Below, one piece after another: positions 1 through 7,208 of a stretch of 64,000 bases of DNA. Positions within the stretch are counted from its first letter, which is position 1. The number at the start of each line of letters is the position of its first letter. The position numbers and the translations under genes are program-made. The DNA is from Cellulomonas fimi (GTDB taxonomy: Bacteria; Actinomycetota; Actinomycetes; Actinomycetales; Cellulomonadaceae). The stretch lies in the NCBI RefSeq assembly GCF_012952065.1, contig NZ_JABCJJ010000009.1, positions 1 through 64,000 of the forward strand. Reading direction: 5' to 3'. A model generated the notes under the pieces. That model saw only the letters and a program-made list of their open reading frames with translations, was not told the origin of the DNA and searched no databases.

Positions 1-127
1 AAGCACGTCGAGGTCTTCCCGATGGGCAGTGTGAGAACTCCCATCATCGGAAGGCCTCGACCTCTACCCGCCCCGCGACGCGCCGCACACCCTCACCGCC
101 GGACTACACCCCCAACTGCGAAGAGCC
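1..127. mobile_element. Terminal fragment of an ISL3-like insertion sequence
   Basis: The minus-strand reading of 104-127 starts GGCTCTTCGCAGTTGGGGG, which resembles the terminal inverted repeats of ISL3-family elements. If so, the element lies to the left and ends at 127/128. No transposase is visible because only about 127 bp are in the window. The family assignment is from memory of typical ends and needs a database comparison. Confidence 0.4.
8..60. repeat. Imperfect inverted repeat / hairpin
   Basis: Arms at 8-26 and 40-60 are near inverse copies: TCGAGGTCTTCCCGATGGG against the reverse complement TCGAGGCCTTCCGATGATGGG. About 13 nt separate them. It could be a transcription terminator or abutting ends of insertion sequences, since the neighbouring 104-127 looks like an IS terminus. 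The left context is outside the window. Confidence 0.45.
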
Positions 128-779
128 GAATTACCCCGTTGAGTGAGAGCCGATTTCCGATGAAGAGGCTGGCACTTTGCCGCATCGCCATGAAGTGCTG
201 GTACTGAGAACCGCGAGCATTGATGGCGTTGATCGCTTCCGTGACGGCGGCGTAAGCGACGGTGGCAAAGACGACATCCAACGCCGCTGCAAGGAGGGAT
301 TCGAGTACCGAGACAGTCAAGGGAATGCCGAGGATCAGCGGTACGGCGGCGAGCGATCCTTGATCGCTTGCGTAAGGCGACGTCTGGCCGGTTGCAGTGT
401 CCGTGAATATCAGCTCCACACGATCGTCGTTCAGATCGACGATGTCGATTGCGTAAGTTGTGCTCACGCCCTGTTCTGTCAGAATCGAGAAATCCGCCGC
501 CGAGTCCTTGAAGTCCACCGTGAGGGTCGAGTCGACGTCGGCGCCAGAGCCGAGTTCCGAGGTCGACTCGAGGGCGACCTCATCACCCGCGACGGCCAGG
601 GCATCCAGTTCGATGCGCCGGTCCGCGAGTTCCGACTCGACGCGCGCATCGTCGACCGCAACGCTGACTCCCGGTGATATTTCAAACGCCAAGTCGCTCT
701 GCGGCTCGGCCTGCGCAGCGGATGTCACGGAGCCCGTGACAATGAACGCGATCGAGACGGCGAGTGCAATTCGTCTCAT
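93..779 (-). CDS. Secreted hypothetical protein with IS-derived C-terminus
   Basis: Unrecognised 228-residue protein. The ATG at 779 is chosen because a GAGGAG ribosome site lies just upstream and because it gives a clean signal peptide (MRRIALAVSIAF..., Ala-Gln-Ala cleavage near residue 24). An earlier in-frame start would add an implausible charged leader. The mature part is acidic and beta-rich, followed by a hydrophobic stretch near residues 145-185. The last 11 residues (RLFAVGGVVRR) are read out of the putative ISL3-type terminus at 93-127, so the natural C-terminus has probably been replaced. Function unknown. Confidence 0.6.
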   Translation of the reverse strand: MRRIALAVSIAFIVTGSVTSAAQAEPQSDLAFEISPGVSVAVDDARVESELADRRIELDALAVAGDEVALESTSELGSGADVDSTLTVDFKDSAADFSILTEQGVSTTYAIDIVDLNDDRVELIFTDTATGQTSPYASDQGSLAAVPLILGIPLTVSVLESLLAAALDVVFATVAYAAVTEAINAINARGSQYQHFMAMRQSASLFIGNRLSLNGVIRLFAVGGVVRR

Positions 780-883
780 GATCTCCTCAATTTCGCTGGT
801 CCTGGGAAATCCCCTCTCAATTCTCCCAACGATCCTACCTTGGGGGGCCGGATTCAATCCCGCACCTGAGCTCAGAGGACGCG

Positions 884-1078
884 ATGGAGCGCCAGCGTGT
901 GCGGCGCTGCCTGGACGGACTGACCCCGACCCAGCACCAGGCGGTCACGCTCGCGTACTACGGCGGCCGGACGTACCGCGAGGTGGCGGAGGAGCTCGGG
1001 GCGCCGCTGGGGACCGTCATGACGCGGATCCGGGACGGGCTGCTGCGTCTTCGCGACTGCCTGGGGGTAGCGGCGTGA
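884..1078 (+). pseudogene. Truncated SigK-type ECF sigma factor (region 4 only)
   Basis: This frame encodes 64 residues matching sigma-70 region 4 of SigK-type ECF factors: RRCLDGLTPTQHQAVTLAYY, then the helix-turn-helix TYREVAEELGAPLGTVMTRI and the terminal LRDCLG. Sigma-like sequence (SSEDAMERQRVRRCL) starts before the only ATG, so the gene is cut at its 5' side. Region 2, needed to bind the -10 element, is absent. The lost part would be upstream, where an unrelated convergent gene now sits. Its stop overlaps the next gene by GTGA, as in intact sigK-rskA pairs. Confidence 0.75.
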
Positions 1079-1476
1079 GCGTCGACGACGTCGAGGCGGG
1101 ACATGTGCAGCAGATGGAGCGAGCGGAGGAGCAGGCCCAGGTCGTCGCCGAGCTGCTCGCCGACCCGGATGCGCGAGTGGTACGAGCCGGCGTCGAAGGG
1201 GGCGGCACCGCCGTCGCCGTCCTCTCCGACGACCAGGCACTGTTCACGGCGACGGGCGTCGCCGATCCGGGCGAGGGCAAGGAGTACCAGCTCTGGATCC
1301 TGCGCGACGGGGTGCCGGTGGGAGATGTCGTGATGCCCGACGCCGATGGTCGTGTGCGCGCCGTGACGGGGGCGTTCGCCGCCGGGGACGCGTTGGCGAT
1401 GACGATCGAGCCCCGCGGTGGTTCCGACGAGCCAACGACGGAGCCGGTGGTCATGCTGGACGCGACGCAGGCGTAG
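1075..1476 (+). pseudogene. Anti-sigma factor RskA-like, lacking its N-terminal and membrane segments
   Basis: A GTG start overlaps the sigK remnant stop. The 133-residue product matches only the extracytoplasmic RskA domain: VAELLADPDARVV, GEGKEYQLWILRDG, MTIEPRGGSDEPT. Intact RskA proteins (about 230-260 residues) carry an N-terminal zinc anti-sigma helix bundle and one membrane helix. Both are missing here, and the start passes almost directly into the post-membrane linker. An internal deletion is inferred. The product would be neither membrane-anchored nor able to hold a sigma factor. Confidence 0.7.
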
Positions 1477-1550
1477 CGCGGACGACGCAGGATTCGTTGG
1501 CCTGAGCGTGGGGTGGACGGCGTAGGCGGGAGTTGGCCGCACCGGACGGG

Positions 1551-2126
1551 TCAGGTCAGGCCGCGCCCGGACCGTCCGCTTCTGCCCGGGCGTAGCTCGA
1601 TGTCGACGGGCAGGTCGGTGTCCAGCGCCTGGCGCAGGTGTGGCACGACCTGCTCTTCCAGGCCGGTGCGGATGTCGGTGATGTCGGCGTAGTCGGCGAC
1701 GTCCACCACGAGCTGCAGGCGCTGTCCGCGGCGGTCGACCAGGTGGGCCGCCGCGCCCGTGATGCCGCGGATAGTCGCGGCTTCGTCTTCCACGGCGGTG
1801 GTCAGCGCGCCGGCGTGCAGGTGGGTGAGCCCGTCGCCTGGATCGGCGGTCAGGTCCATCTGCCCGGACCGGTCGGTGCGGAGCTGGGCGATGAGCCAGC
1901 GGGCACCCAGCAGGGCGAGCAGCAGGCACGCCGCGGCTGCGGCCCACCAGAACCACGGGGTGTCGCCGGCGAACGTCCGGACCTCCTCGGGCAGGACCGG
2001 GGAGCTGACCGGGTCCGGCCCGAAGACCCCGGCGCTCAGCAGGAGCCCGCCGACCCCGGCGGTCAGCAGCACCAGGCCGATCAGGGTGAGCCCGGTGCGG
2101 TTGGCGCTGTTGCTCCGTGTGGTCAT
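1551..2126 (-). CDS. amaP: Alkaline shock response membrane anchor protein AmaP
   Basis: 191-residue membrane protein with two N-terminal hydrophobic helices (near residues 10-32 and 60-80) around a short external loop. A cytoplasmic Asp23-like alpha/beta domain follows. In Staphylococcus AmaP anchors Asp23 to the membrane, and a similar role is inferred. It is the last gene of a leftward operon with two Asp23 proteins. Its ATG overlaps the upstream stop (TGATG), so translation is probably coupled. Confidence 0.75.
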   Translation of the reverse strand: MTTRSNSANRTGLTLIGLVLLTAGVGGLLLSAGVFGPDPVSSPVLPEEVRTFAGDTPWFWWAAAAACLLLALLGARWLIAQLRTDRSGQMDLTADPGDGLTHLHAGALTTAVEDEAATIRGITGAAAHLVDRRGQRLQLVVDVADYADITDIRTGLEEQVVPHLRQALDTDLPVDIELRPGRSGRSGRGLT

Positions 2127-2665
2127 CAGTGCCCCTTGTGCTTGATGGTGACCCGCGGGCGCACCGTGTCGGCCAGGCCGAGCTCGGCCAGCCGGCGGCT
2201 GATCGCGGTCGTGACGTCCCGTTGGAGGTTCCCGGCGGACCGGGTCGAGGTGACGACGGTGGTCGTGGCGCTGCGACCACCCAGCGTGGTGGCGGCGGAG
2301 CTGACCGCGCTGGTGCGGCGAGCGGCGGCGCTCAACGACGCCTCCACCCCGCGCCGGTTGGCGGTCACGGTGACCCCGGCGGGTGTGTGGCCCGGTCGGG
2401 GCGGCAGGGCCAGGGCCCGGGGCTTGCCGCGGCGCAGCGCCAGGATCACGAGCAGCAACCCGAGAAGAGCGAGGACGGCCAGCGCTGTGCGCACGGCCCC
2501 GGCGTCCCAGGTCTGACCGCCCAGCCAGGCGCTCCACTGCGGGTGCGGGACGAGCCACGGCGGCTGACCGAGGCGAGCGAGGAGGATCTCCACGGCTCCC
2601 AGGAACCCGCCCAGGAGCAGGGCGAGGGCGAACAGGGCGGCCAGGATGCGATGGGTCAGGACCAT
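2126..2665 (-). CDS. DUF6286-like membrane protein of the Asp23 operon
   Basis: 179 residues. Two membrane segments (about 5-28 and 58-78) flank a tryptophan-rich loop, and a basic Asp23-like tail ends in VRPRVTIKHKGH. The first ATG after the upstream Asp23 gene is chosen; longer frames extend antisense into neighbours and show no homology. Actinobacterial Asp23 loci usually carry this gene beside amaP, which suggests it is an accessory membrane anchor. No enzymatic motif is visible. Confidence 0.65.
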   Translation of the reverse strand: MVLTHRILAALFALALLLGGFLGAVEILLARLGQPPWLVPHPQWSAWLGGQTWDAGAVRTALAVLALLGLLLVILALRRGKPRALALPPRPGHTPAGVTVTANRRGVEASLSAAARRTSAVSSAATTLGGRSATTTVVTSTRSAGNLQRDVTTAISRRLAELGLADTVRPRVTIKHKGH

Positions 2666-2670
2666 GCTGC

Positions 2671-3090
2671 TCACCTCACCCTCGGGCGGTGGGCGCCGGG
2701 GACGGTGAGGCTGACCACGTTGATGTCGATGTGGTCCACCCGCACGTCGGTGATGCGCTGCACGTCGTCGCGGATGCGCTGACGGGCCTGCTCGGCGATC
2801 TGGCGGATCGAGGCGGGCCACCCCACCGCGATGGTCGCCTGGACGGTCGCGGTGTCTCCGGCGACCTGGGCACGTACGCGGGCCTCGTCGTCGTCCTCGG
2901 CCTCCCCGAGCGTGACACCCAGGATCCGGCGGGGAGCGGCCGCGGCGGAGTCGACCAGGGTGACGGCGTACCCCGCGACCCGCTCCACGACCCGGTCACT
3001 GACGGTGAGCGTGCCCCGGTCGGCCGGCGCCGCCGGCGCCCCGTACCGCCCAGGCGCCGCCTGGGTGGGGGTGTCGGTGACGGCGGTCAT
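2671..3090 (-). CDS. Asp23/Gls24 family envelope stress protein
   Basis: 139-residue soluble Asp23 domain protein. After a Pro/Ala-rich leader it shows the family core: LTVSDRVVERVAGYAVTLVD, a beta strand VQATIAVGWP, the helix IRQIAEQARQRIRDDVQRIT and the closing strand IDINVVSLTVP. It lies between the DUF2273 gene (ATGA overlap) and the DUF6286 gene (5-nt gap). Asp23 proteins accumulate under alkaline or envelope stress and attach to AmaP. The molecular activity is not established. Confidence 0.8.
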   Translation of the reverse strand: MTAVTDTPTQAAPGRYGAPAAPADRGTLTVSDRVVERVAGYAVTLVDSAAAAPRRILGVTLGEAEDDDEARVRAQVAGDTATVQATIAVGWPASIRQIAEQARQRIRDDVQRITDVRVDHIDINVVSLTVPGAHRPRVR

Positions 3091-3272
3091 CGAGGTGCGC
3101 GGCTTGCGCCGCCGAGGTACTGGGCCAGGTCGAGCTGGCCCGAGACGACCTTGCCGACGATGAAGCCGACCACGCCAAGGACTGCGGTGCCGACGAACGC
3201 GTCGAAACCACCGACCACCCAGGCGATGCCGAGCAGCAGCCCGGTGAACAGACCCACTGTGGTGGGGGGCAT
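3087..3272 (-). CDS. Small DUF2273-like membrane protein
   Basis: 61-residue protein made almost entirely of two glycine-rich hydrophobic helices (GLFTGLLLGIAWVVGGF and TAVLGVVGFIVGKVV) with a short basic tail. The start at 3272 has a GGAGA ribosome site. Proteins of this size and form are regular members of Asp23 operons and presumably sit with AmaP in the membrane. The stop overlaps the start of the downstream Asp23 gene (ATGA). Confidence 0.7.
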   Translation of the reverse strand: MPPTTVGLFTGLLLGIAWVVGGFDAFVGTAVLGVVGFIVGKVVSGQLDLAQYLGGASRAPR

Positions 3273-3325
3273 GAGAATCTCCAAGAGGCGAAGGGTTGAG
3301 GACGAGTGACGTGCACGGGGTCGGG

Positions 3326-3580
3326 CTAGTGCACGCGAGGGTGGCGACGCGTGCGACGCCGCGACGCCCACCACGTGGTCACGCGCCGCAGCCCGGTCGG
3401 TCTGCGGGTGAAGACGATCGGGGCGTCGAACCGGTCGCCGGTGTCCACCAGGTTCAGCTGCCGGATCAGCTCGGCCGGGTCCCCGCCCAGGTCGGGGTGG
3501 TGAGCGCGGAGGACCGCCCGTCGTCGGCGTCGTCTGACCTGGTCAGGCGACGCCGGGACGACGACGCGGGTCGCGGTCAT
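3326..3580 (-). CDS. Small J-domain-like protein in the Asp23 operon
   Basis: 84 residues. Around residues 12-35 the sequence has a basic helix ([12 protein letters not shown]) followed by HPDLGGDP. This is the HPD motif of DnaJ J-domains in its usual context (HPD-x-GGD). The remaining helices are short, so it is a minimal or degenerate J-domain with a basic C-terminus (TTWWASRRRTRRHPRVH). Its ATG overlaps the upstream stop by ATGA. An Hsp70 co-chaperone role is inferred and not shown. Confidence 0.55.
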   Translation of the reverse strand: MTATRVVVPASPDQVRRRRRRAVLRAHHPDLGGDPAELIRQLNLVDTGDRFDAPIVFTRRPTGLRRVTTWWASRRRTRRHPRVH

Positions 3581-3930
3581 GGCGGTGTCAATCCGACCGG
3601 GACCGGCACCGGTACGGCGACGACCGACGGGTCGGCCAGATCTGCGACGTGCAGGTCCACGCGTCGGCCGGCTGCGTACGGCGCCACCGCGGCGCGGACC
3701 TGACGGTCCAGGCCGGTGACCGGCACGCCGAGCGCACCGACGACGGCGACCTCGACCAGCTGCTCGTCGGTGCGCACCCCCACCACCCGGCGTCCGGGCA
3801 GGTAGGTGGCGACCATCCGGAGCCCACCGGTGTCCAGCGCCACGACGGCCGGGCACCCCAGGACGGCGGTGGCGATGAGGTCGACCTCACCCGCCGCGTC
3901 CGGACCGGGGACCACGGTGTGCGCGCTCAC
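3577..3930 (-). CDS. Asp23-operon hypothetical protein
   Basis: 117-residue soluble protein with a GTG start overlapping the upstream Asp23 stop (GTGA). Alternating hydrophobic strands (VALDTGGLRMVATYLPGRRV, VEVAVVGALGVPV) and a terminal VAVPVPVPVGL resemble a truncated Asp23-like alpha/beta fold. No catalytic motif is visible. It is kept as real because it sits in a tight chain of coupled genes and conserves a start overlap at both ends. Confidence 0.6.
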   Translation of the reverse strand: MSAHTVVPGPDAAGEVDLIATAVLGCPAVVALDTGGLRMVATYLPGRRVVGVRTDEQLVEVAVVGALGVPVTGLDRQVRAAVAPYAAGRRVDLHVADLADPSVVAVPVPVPVGLTPP

Positions 3931-4394
3931 TGGACGCGTGCCGGCTCCGGCCGGTCCTCGGCGTCGTCGTCCGACGGCAGGTGGATGTCGTTGACCGACA
4001 CGTTGACCTCGGTGACCTGCAAGCCGGTCATGCCCTCGACCGTCTGGATCACGTTGCGGCGCACGGCCTTGGCGACCTCGGCGATCGACACGCCGTACTC
4101 GGTCACCATCTCGAGGTCGATCGCGGCCTGGGTCTCGCCGACCTCCACGGACACACCCTGACCGGTGGACTGCGACGCGCCCGGGATGCGCTCGCGCAGC
4201 GCACCCAGCGTGCGCGCGGTGCCGCCACCCAGGGCGTGCACCCCGGCGACCTCCTTCGCGGCCAGCCCGGCGATCTTCTGCACCACGCCGTCGGCGATGG
4301 TGGTGCGACCCTCCGGGGTCTGCAGGGCATCCGCGGTCGCGGCTGCGGAGGAACGGCTCACGGCGGTGCTGCTCGATGCGGTGGGGGTGGTCAT
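3927..4394 (-). CDS. Asp23/Gls24 family envelope stress response protein
   Basis: 155 residues, first gene of the leftward alkaline-shock operon. The start is preceded by a GGGAGCC ribosome site. A Ser/Thr/Ala-rich leader is followed by the Asp23 domain: GRTTIADGVVQKIAGLAAKE, VHALGGGTARTLGALRERI, a membrane-free beta core and VTEVNVSVNDIHLP. The tail is acidic. It is the better conserved of the two Asp23 copies and probably the main structural partner of AmaP. The divergent ECF sigma gene begins about 150 bp away. Confidence 0.82.
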   Translation of the reverse strand: MTTPTASSSTAVSRSSAAATADALQTPEGRTTIADGVVQKIAGLAAKEVAGVHALGGGTARTLGALRERIPGASQSTGQGVSVEVGETQAAIDLEMVTEYGVSIAEVAKAVRRNVIQTVEGMTGLQVTEVNVSVNDIHLPSDDDAEDRPEPARVQ

Positions 4395-4542
4395 GGTGGC
4401 TCCCTGTGGCTTCTCGGCTGTGATCGGGTCACCGCCCCTGCGGGCGCCGGTGCGGCGTCCTGGTTACGGTGGCTTTCACCTACTTAGACACCGAAGAGCA
4501 CGAAGGGTTACAGCGCATGTCGAGCCGGTTGAAGACGCGCGG
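4395..4542. promoter_or_regulatory. Divergent promoter region, Asp23 operon / ECF sigma gene
   Basis: 148 bp separate the outward-reading Asp23 operon and sigma factor gene. The stretch TTTCACCTACTTAGACACCGA near 4472 is less GC-rich than its surroundings and may hold promoter elements. No convincing inverted repeat was found. ECF factors often transcribe their own and neighbouring operons, so this would be the place to look for its recognition site. Confidence 0.4.
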
Positions 4543-4950
4543 GTGAGTCCCGCACCTGACGGGTCGACCGGAGGCGACGCCGGCTGGCAGGCGCTCCTGG
4601 TCACCCAGGCGCGGGGCGGGGACGAATCGGCGTTCGAGGCGCTGGTGCGCCTGCACCAGGACCGCGCCTATCACGTGGCGCTGCGGATGACCGGCGATCC
4701 CCAGGACGCCCAGGACGTCATCCAGGACGCCCTGCTCCAGGCGTGGAAGAACCTCGGGGGCTACCGCGGGGACTCGGGCTTCGGGACGTGGCTGATCCGC
4801 ATCGTCATCAACCGCTGCCACAACCTGCGCCGCGGCCACCGTCTCACCACGACCCTGCCCGACCAGGACCGGACGAGCACCGCGGCGGGCCCCGAGGCCG
4901 AGGCCGTGGCCGGTCAACGCCGCGACGCCACCGTCGCCGCCGTCCTGGCT
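4543..4950 (+). pseudogene. ECF sigma factor, 5' half (interrupted by transposon)
   Basis: N-terminal 136 codons of an ECF RNA polymerase sigma factor. Region 2 is intact: ESAFEALVRLHQDRAYHVAL, DPQDAQDVIQDALLQAWKNL and GTWLIRIVINRCHNLRR. GTG 4543 is the likely start. Reading continues only 42 codons into foreign DNA as CGFRRSKAVGRAW. The matching region 4 begins at 10498. Joining 4543-4950 to 10507-10665 restores one uninterrupted frame of 188 codons (VLALPFDQRAALVLHTFGG across the join). The gene is therefore inactivated by insertion. Confidence 0.88.
4942..4950. repeat. Left target-site duplication GTCCTGGCT
   Basis: The 9-mer GTCCTGGCT directly precedes the TGTGG left end of the transposon. 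The same 9-mer follows the CCACA right end at 10498-10506. One copy is surplus when the sigma factor gene is rejoined in frame. Confidence 0.85.
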
Positions 4951-5006
4951 TGTGGCTTTCGCCGATCGAAGGCGGTGGGTCGTGCTTGGTAGCTGGCGGT
5001 GCGGCT

Positions 5007-5804
5007 TCAGGTGACGCCGATGACGAGGGTGCTCTGCGCGGCTTCGACGACGTCGTTGGTGATGGTCTGGAGCTCGTTGATCTTCAGCACCCGCTCGATC
5101 TGGGGGAAGAGGCGTTCGAGGAGCCGGAAGTTGCCGCGGGTGACGCGGGCGATGGCGGCGATGGCTTGGGCGTCGGTGAAGTCGTCGGGGTCCAGGGTCT
5201 TACCGAGTGCGCGCCAGTGGCGCTGGAGGACGAAGAGCAGCTCGTCGTTGCCCAGCGCGCGGTAGTGATGGGCGAAGCCGACGCGGCTGTAGAACTGGGG
5301 GTAGTGGCTGAACTGCTTCTCCAGGCCGGGCATGCCGATGAGGATGACGGCGATGTTGTCGCGGTCGTACCGGTCGCGGAGCAGCTCGAGCGCGGTGGGG
5401 CTGAGTCGTTCGGACTCGTCGACGATGATGAGCTGGATGTAGTTCTTGGTCCGTCGTGAGACCGCGGCGGCCTCGACGTGTTCCTGTATGCAGATGTTGG
5501 TCCGCGAGATGGCCAGGTTCAGGTCGTCCCGGAGTAGACGGGGCGTGGTGAGAACGCCCGGGGTGTACAAGACGGTGCGGCTCTTGGCGAGGGCGGCGTA
5601 GACCTTGACGTCGTCCTCGGAGCGCGGCCCCCAGTCGGCGAGCAGGTCATGGGCTTTGTCCCAGTGGGCGTAGCGGCGGGCGGAGACGGTCTTGCCGACG
5701 CCGGCTGCGCCGAAGCACAGGCCGATGGTGTGGCCGCGTCGTACGGAGTCGGCGAACTCGGTGAAGCGGCGGTGCTCCTTGGTGACGATGAAGCGTTCGC
5801 TCAC
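5007..5804 (-). CDS. TniB/MuB-like transposition ATPase
   Basis: 265-residue AAA+ ATPase. Walker A is GAAGVGKT (near residue 34), Walker B is LIIVDESERLS (near 125) and a sensor region LIGMPGLEKQF follows. Proteins of this kind (TniB, MuB, TnsC) bind target DNA and activate the DDE transposase. The GTG start overlaps the transposase stop (GTGA), giving the order resolvase-tniA-tniB. Only 56 bp separate its stop from the left transposon end, so no tniQ follows. Confidence 0.85.
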   Translation of the reverse strand: MSERFIVTKEHRRFTEFADSVRRGHTIGLCFGAAGVGKTVSARRYAHWDKAHDLLADWGPRSEDDVKVYAALAKSRTVLYTPGVLTTPRLLRDDLNLAISRTNICIQEHVEAAAVSRRTKNYIQLIIVDESERLSPTALELLRDRYDRDNIAVILIGMPGLEKQFSHYPQFYSRVGFAHHYRALGNDELLFVLQRHWRALGKTLDPDDFTDAQAIAAIARVTRGNFRLLERLFPQIERVLKINELQTITNDVVEAAQSTLVIGVT

Positions 5805-7201
5805 GAGAGGTCCTCCTTGTAGAGCTTCAACTTCGCCGGTGGGGGCACCCGTGTCGGCAGTGGCCGGGGCGGAGGATCAGTGGCGTGGGCGTTGACGACG
5901 GCGATCCGCTCGTTGATGCCCCGGCGCAAGGTGCGACGGCGAGCGTTGCGCGCCGCCTGGACCTCTTTGAGGCTGACCTGCTCGCCGTGGTGATCTTGGT
6001 CGACTGCCTTACAGACGAACTCGTCGTGGTCGAAGACGCGGATCTCGGTGATGTCCCTGGGGTCGTAGCGGATGACGACGGCCCGTCCGACGAAGCCGGC
6101 GAGCGTCGGGGACACGTAGCGCAGCCCTTGGAAGTGGATGCCGTCGCGGCGAACGGTCCGGGGTCGAGCCACGGTGAGCAGCAGGCCGTCGAGGTCTTCG
6201 AGGCTGTCGGGCATGCGTGGCAGCCACCCGTCGGCGATCCATGTCGATCGCGGTGAGGCACCGAGCTCGCTGTGGGGGCGGTCGTTGTAGTCCGCGACGA
6301 ACGTCCCAACCGCCGTGTCCAGCTCGGTCAGGGAGAGCCTGGGCGCCGGCCTCGGGCGGGCGCCGGTGATGTGCCCGGGCAGAGCGGCGAGGAGTTCGGT
6401 GTTGACGGTGCCGAAGAAGCGCTCGATCTTGCCGCGTCCCTGCGGGCGGGCGACGGCGGAGTGGATAAGGCGGATGTGCAGGTCGACAGCGGTGCGGGTC
6501 AGGTGGTCGCTGGTGAAGTCCGACCCGTGGTCGACGTAGAGCACGTCCGGGATGCCGCACATCGGCCAGGCGGGGTCGGGCTTGTGCCAGATCGCCTGTC
6601 GCAATGCCAGGGCGGTGTGCATGGACGAGGGGGCGTCCAGCGAAACGGTGTACCCGCAGACGGCGCGCGAGCAGTCGTCCATCACGGCGGTCAGCCACGG
6701 CCGGGCGGGCTTGCCGTCGGCGCCGACGATCAGGACGTCGAGCAGCGTGTGGTCGGCCTGCCACATCGCGTTGGGCCGATCAGCTGCCCGGCGCAGGGCG
6801 AGCTCGTACTTGTCCCGGTAGGACGCCGCACCCTCGAGTGCCAGGGTGACCATGCCGGGGTCCAGGCTGCGGATGATCGACCAGACCACCGAGTAAGAAG
6901 GCACGGGCCACCGCTCGGCGGCACAGACCTTGGCGAGCGTGCGGTGGATCGTCGCGATCGAAGGCCGCGGCTTGGTCAGTCCCAGGCCCTCGATCAGCGT
7001 GACCAACTCCGCAGGCAGGTGGTGCCCGCCGGCGTCGGCGCGCGGCCGCGAACGCAGAGCCTCCAGCCCAGCGGCGCGGTAGCGGGCGTGCCAGCGTTCC
7101 AGCGTGCGCAGTCCGATCCCGGAGTCACGGGCCAGGGCGGCGAGCGGGATCTTGTCCTCGACGTGCAGCCTGAGGATCTGCCAGCGCCCGTCCGCGTCCA
7201 C
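5801..7201 (-). CDS. TniA-like DDE transposase (Mu transposase C-terminal type)
   Basis: 466-residue transposase. An N-terminal helix-turn-helix (IPLAALARDSGIGLRTLERW) is followed by an integrase core with the catalytic triad visible as QADHT, YVDHGSDFTS and GKIERFF. A Mu-type C-terminal beta domain follows (HFQGLRYVSPTLAGFVGRAV). It is shorter than TniA of Tn5053 (about 560). The GTG start at 7201 lies 7 nt after the resolvase stop, and the gene is coupled to tniB. No frame damage is seen, so the element may still be mobile. Confidence 0.87.
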   Translation of the reverse strand: MDADGRWQILRLHVEDKIPLAALARDSGIGLRTLERWHARYRAAGLEALRSRPRADAGGHHLPAELVTLIEGLGLTKPRPSIATIHRTLAKVCAAERWPVPSYSVVWSIIRSLDPGMVTLALEGAASYRDKYELALRRAADRPNAMWQADHTLLDVLIVGADGKPARPWLTAVMDDCSRAVCGYTVSLDAPSSMHTALALRQAIWHKPDPAWPMCGIPDVLYVDHGSDFTSDHLTRTAVDLHIRLIHSAVARPQGRGKIERFFGTVNTELLAALPGHITGARPRPAPRLSLTELDTAVGTFVADYNDRPHSELGASPRSTWIADGWLPRMPDSLEDLDGLLLTVARPRTVRRDGIHFQGLRYVSPTLAGFVGRAVVIRYDPRDITEIRVFDHDEFVCKAVDQDHHGEQVSLKEVQAARNARRRTLRRGINERIAVVNAHATDPPPRPLPTRVPPPAKLKLYKEDLS

Positions 7202-7208
7202 GTCGGGC

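Noticed and set aside
1638-2516. Plus-strand frame opposite amaP and the DUF6286-like gene
   Set aside because: Low-complexity Gly/Arg composition without motifs; the minus-strand genes have membrane helices and coupled starts.
5795-5900. Possible tniQ between tniA and tniB or after tniB
   Set aside because: tniA and tniB overlap by 4 nt and only 56 bp separate tniB from the transposon end, so there is no room for it.
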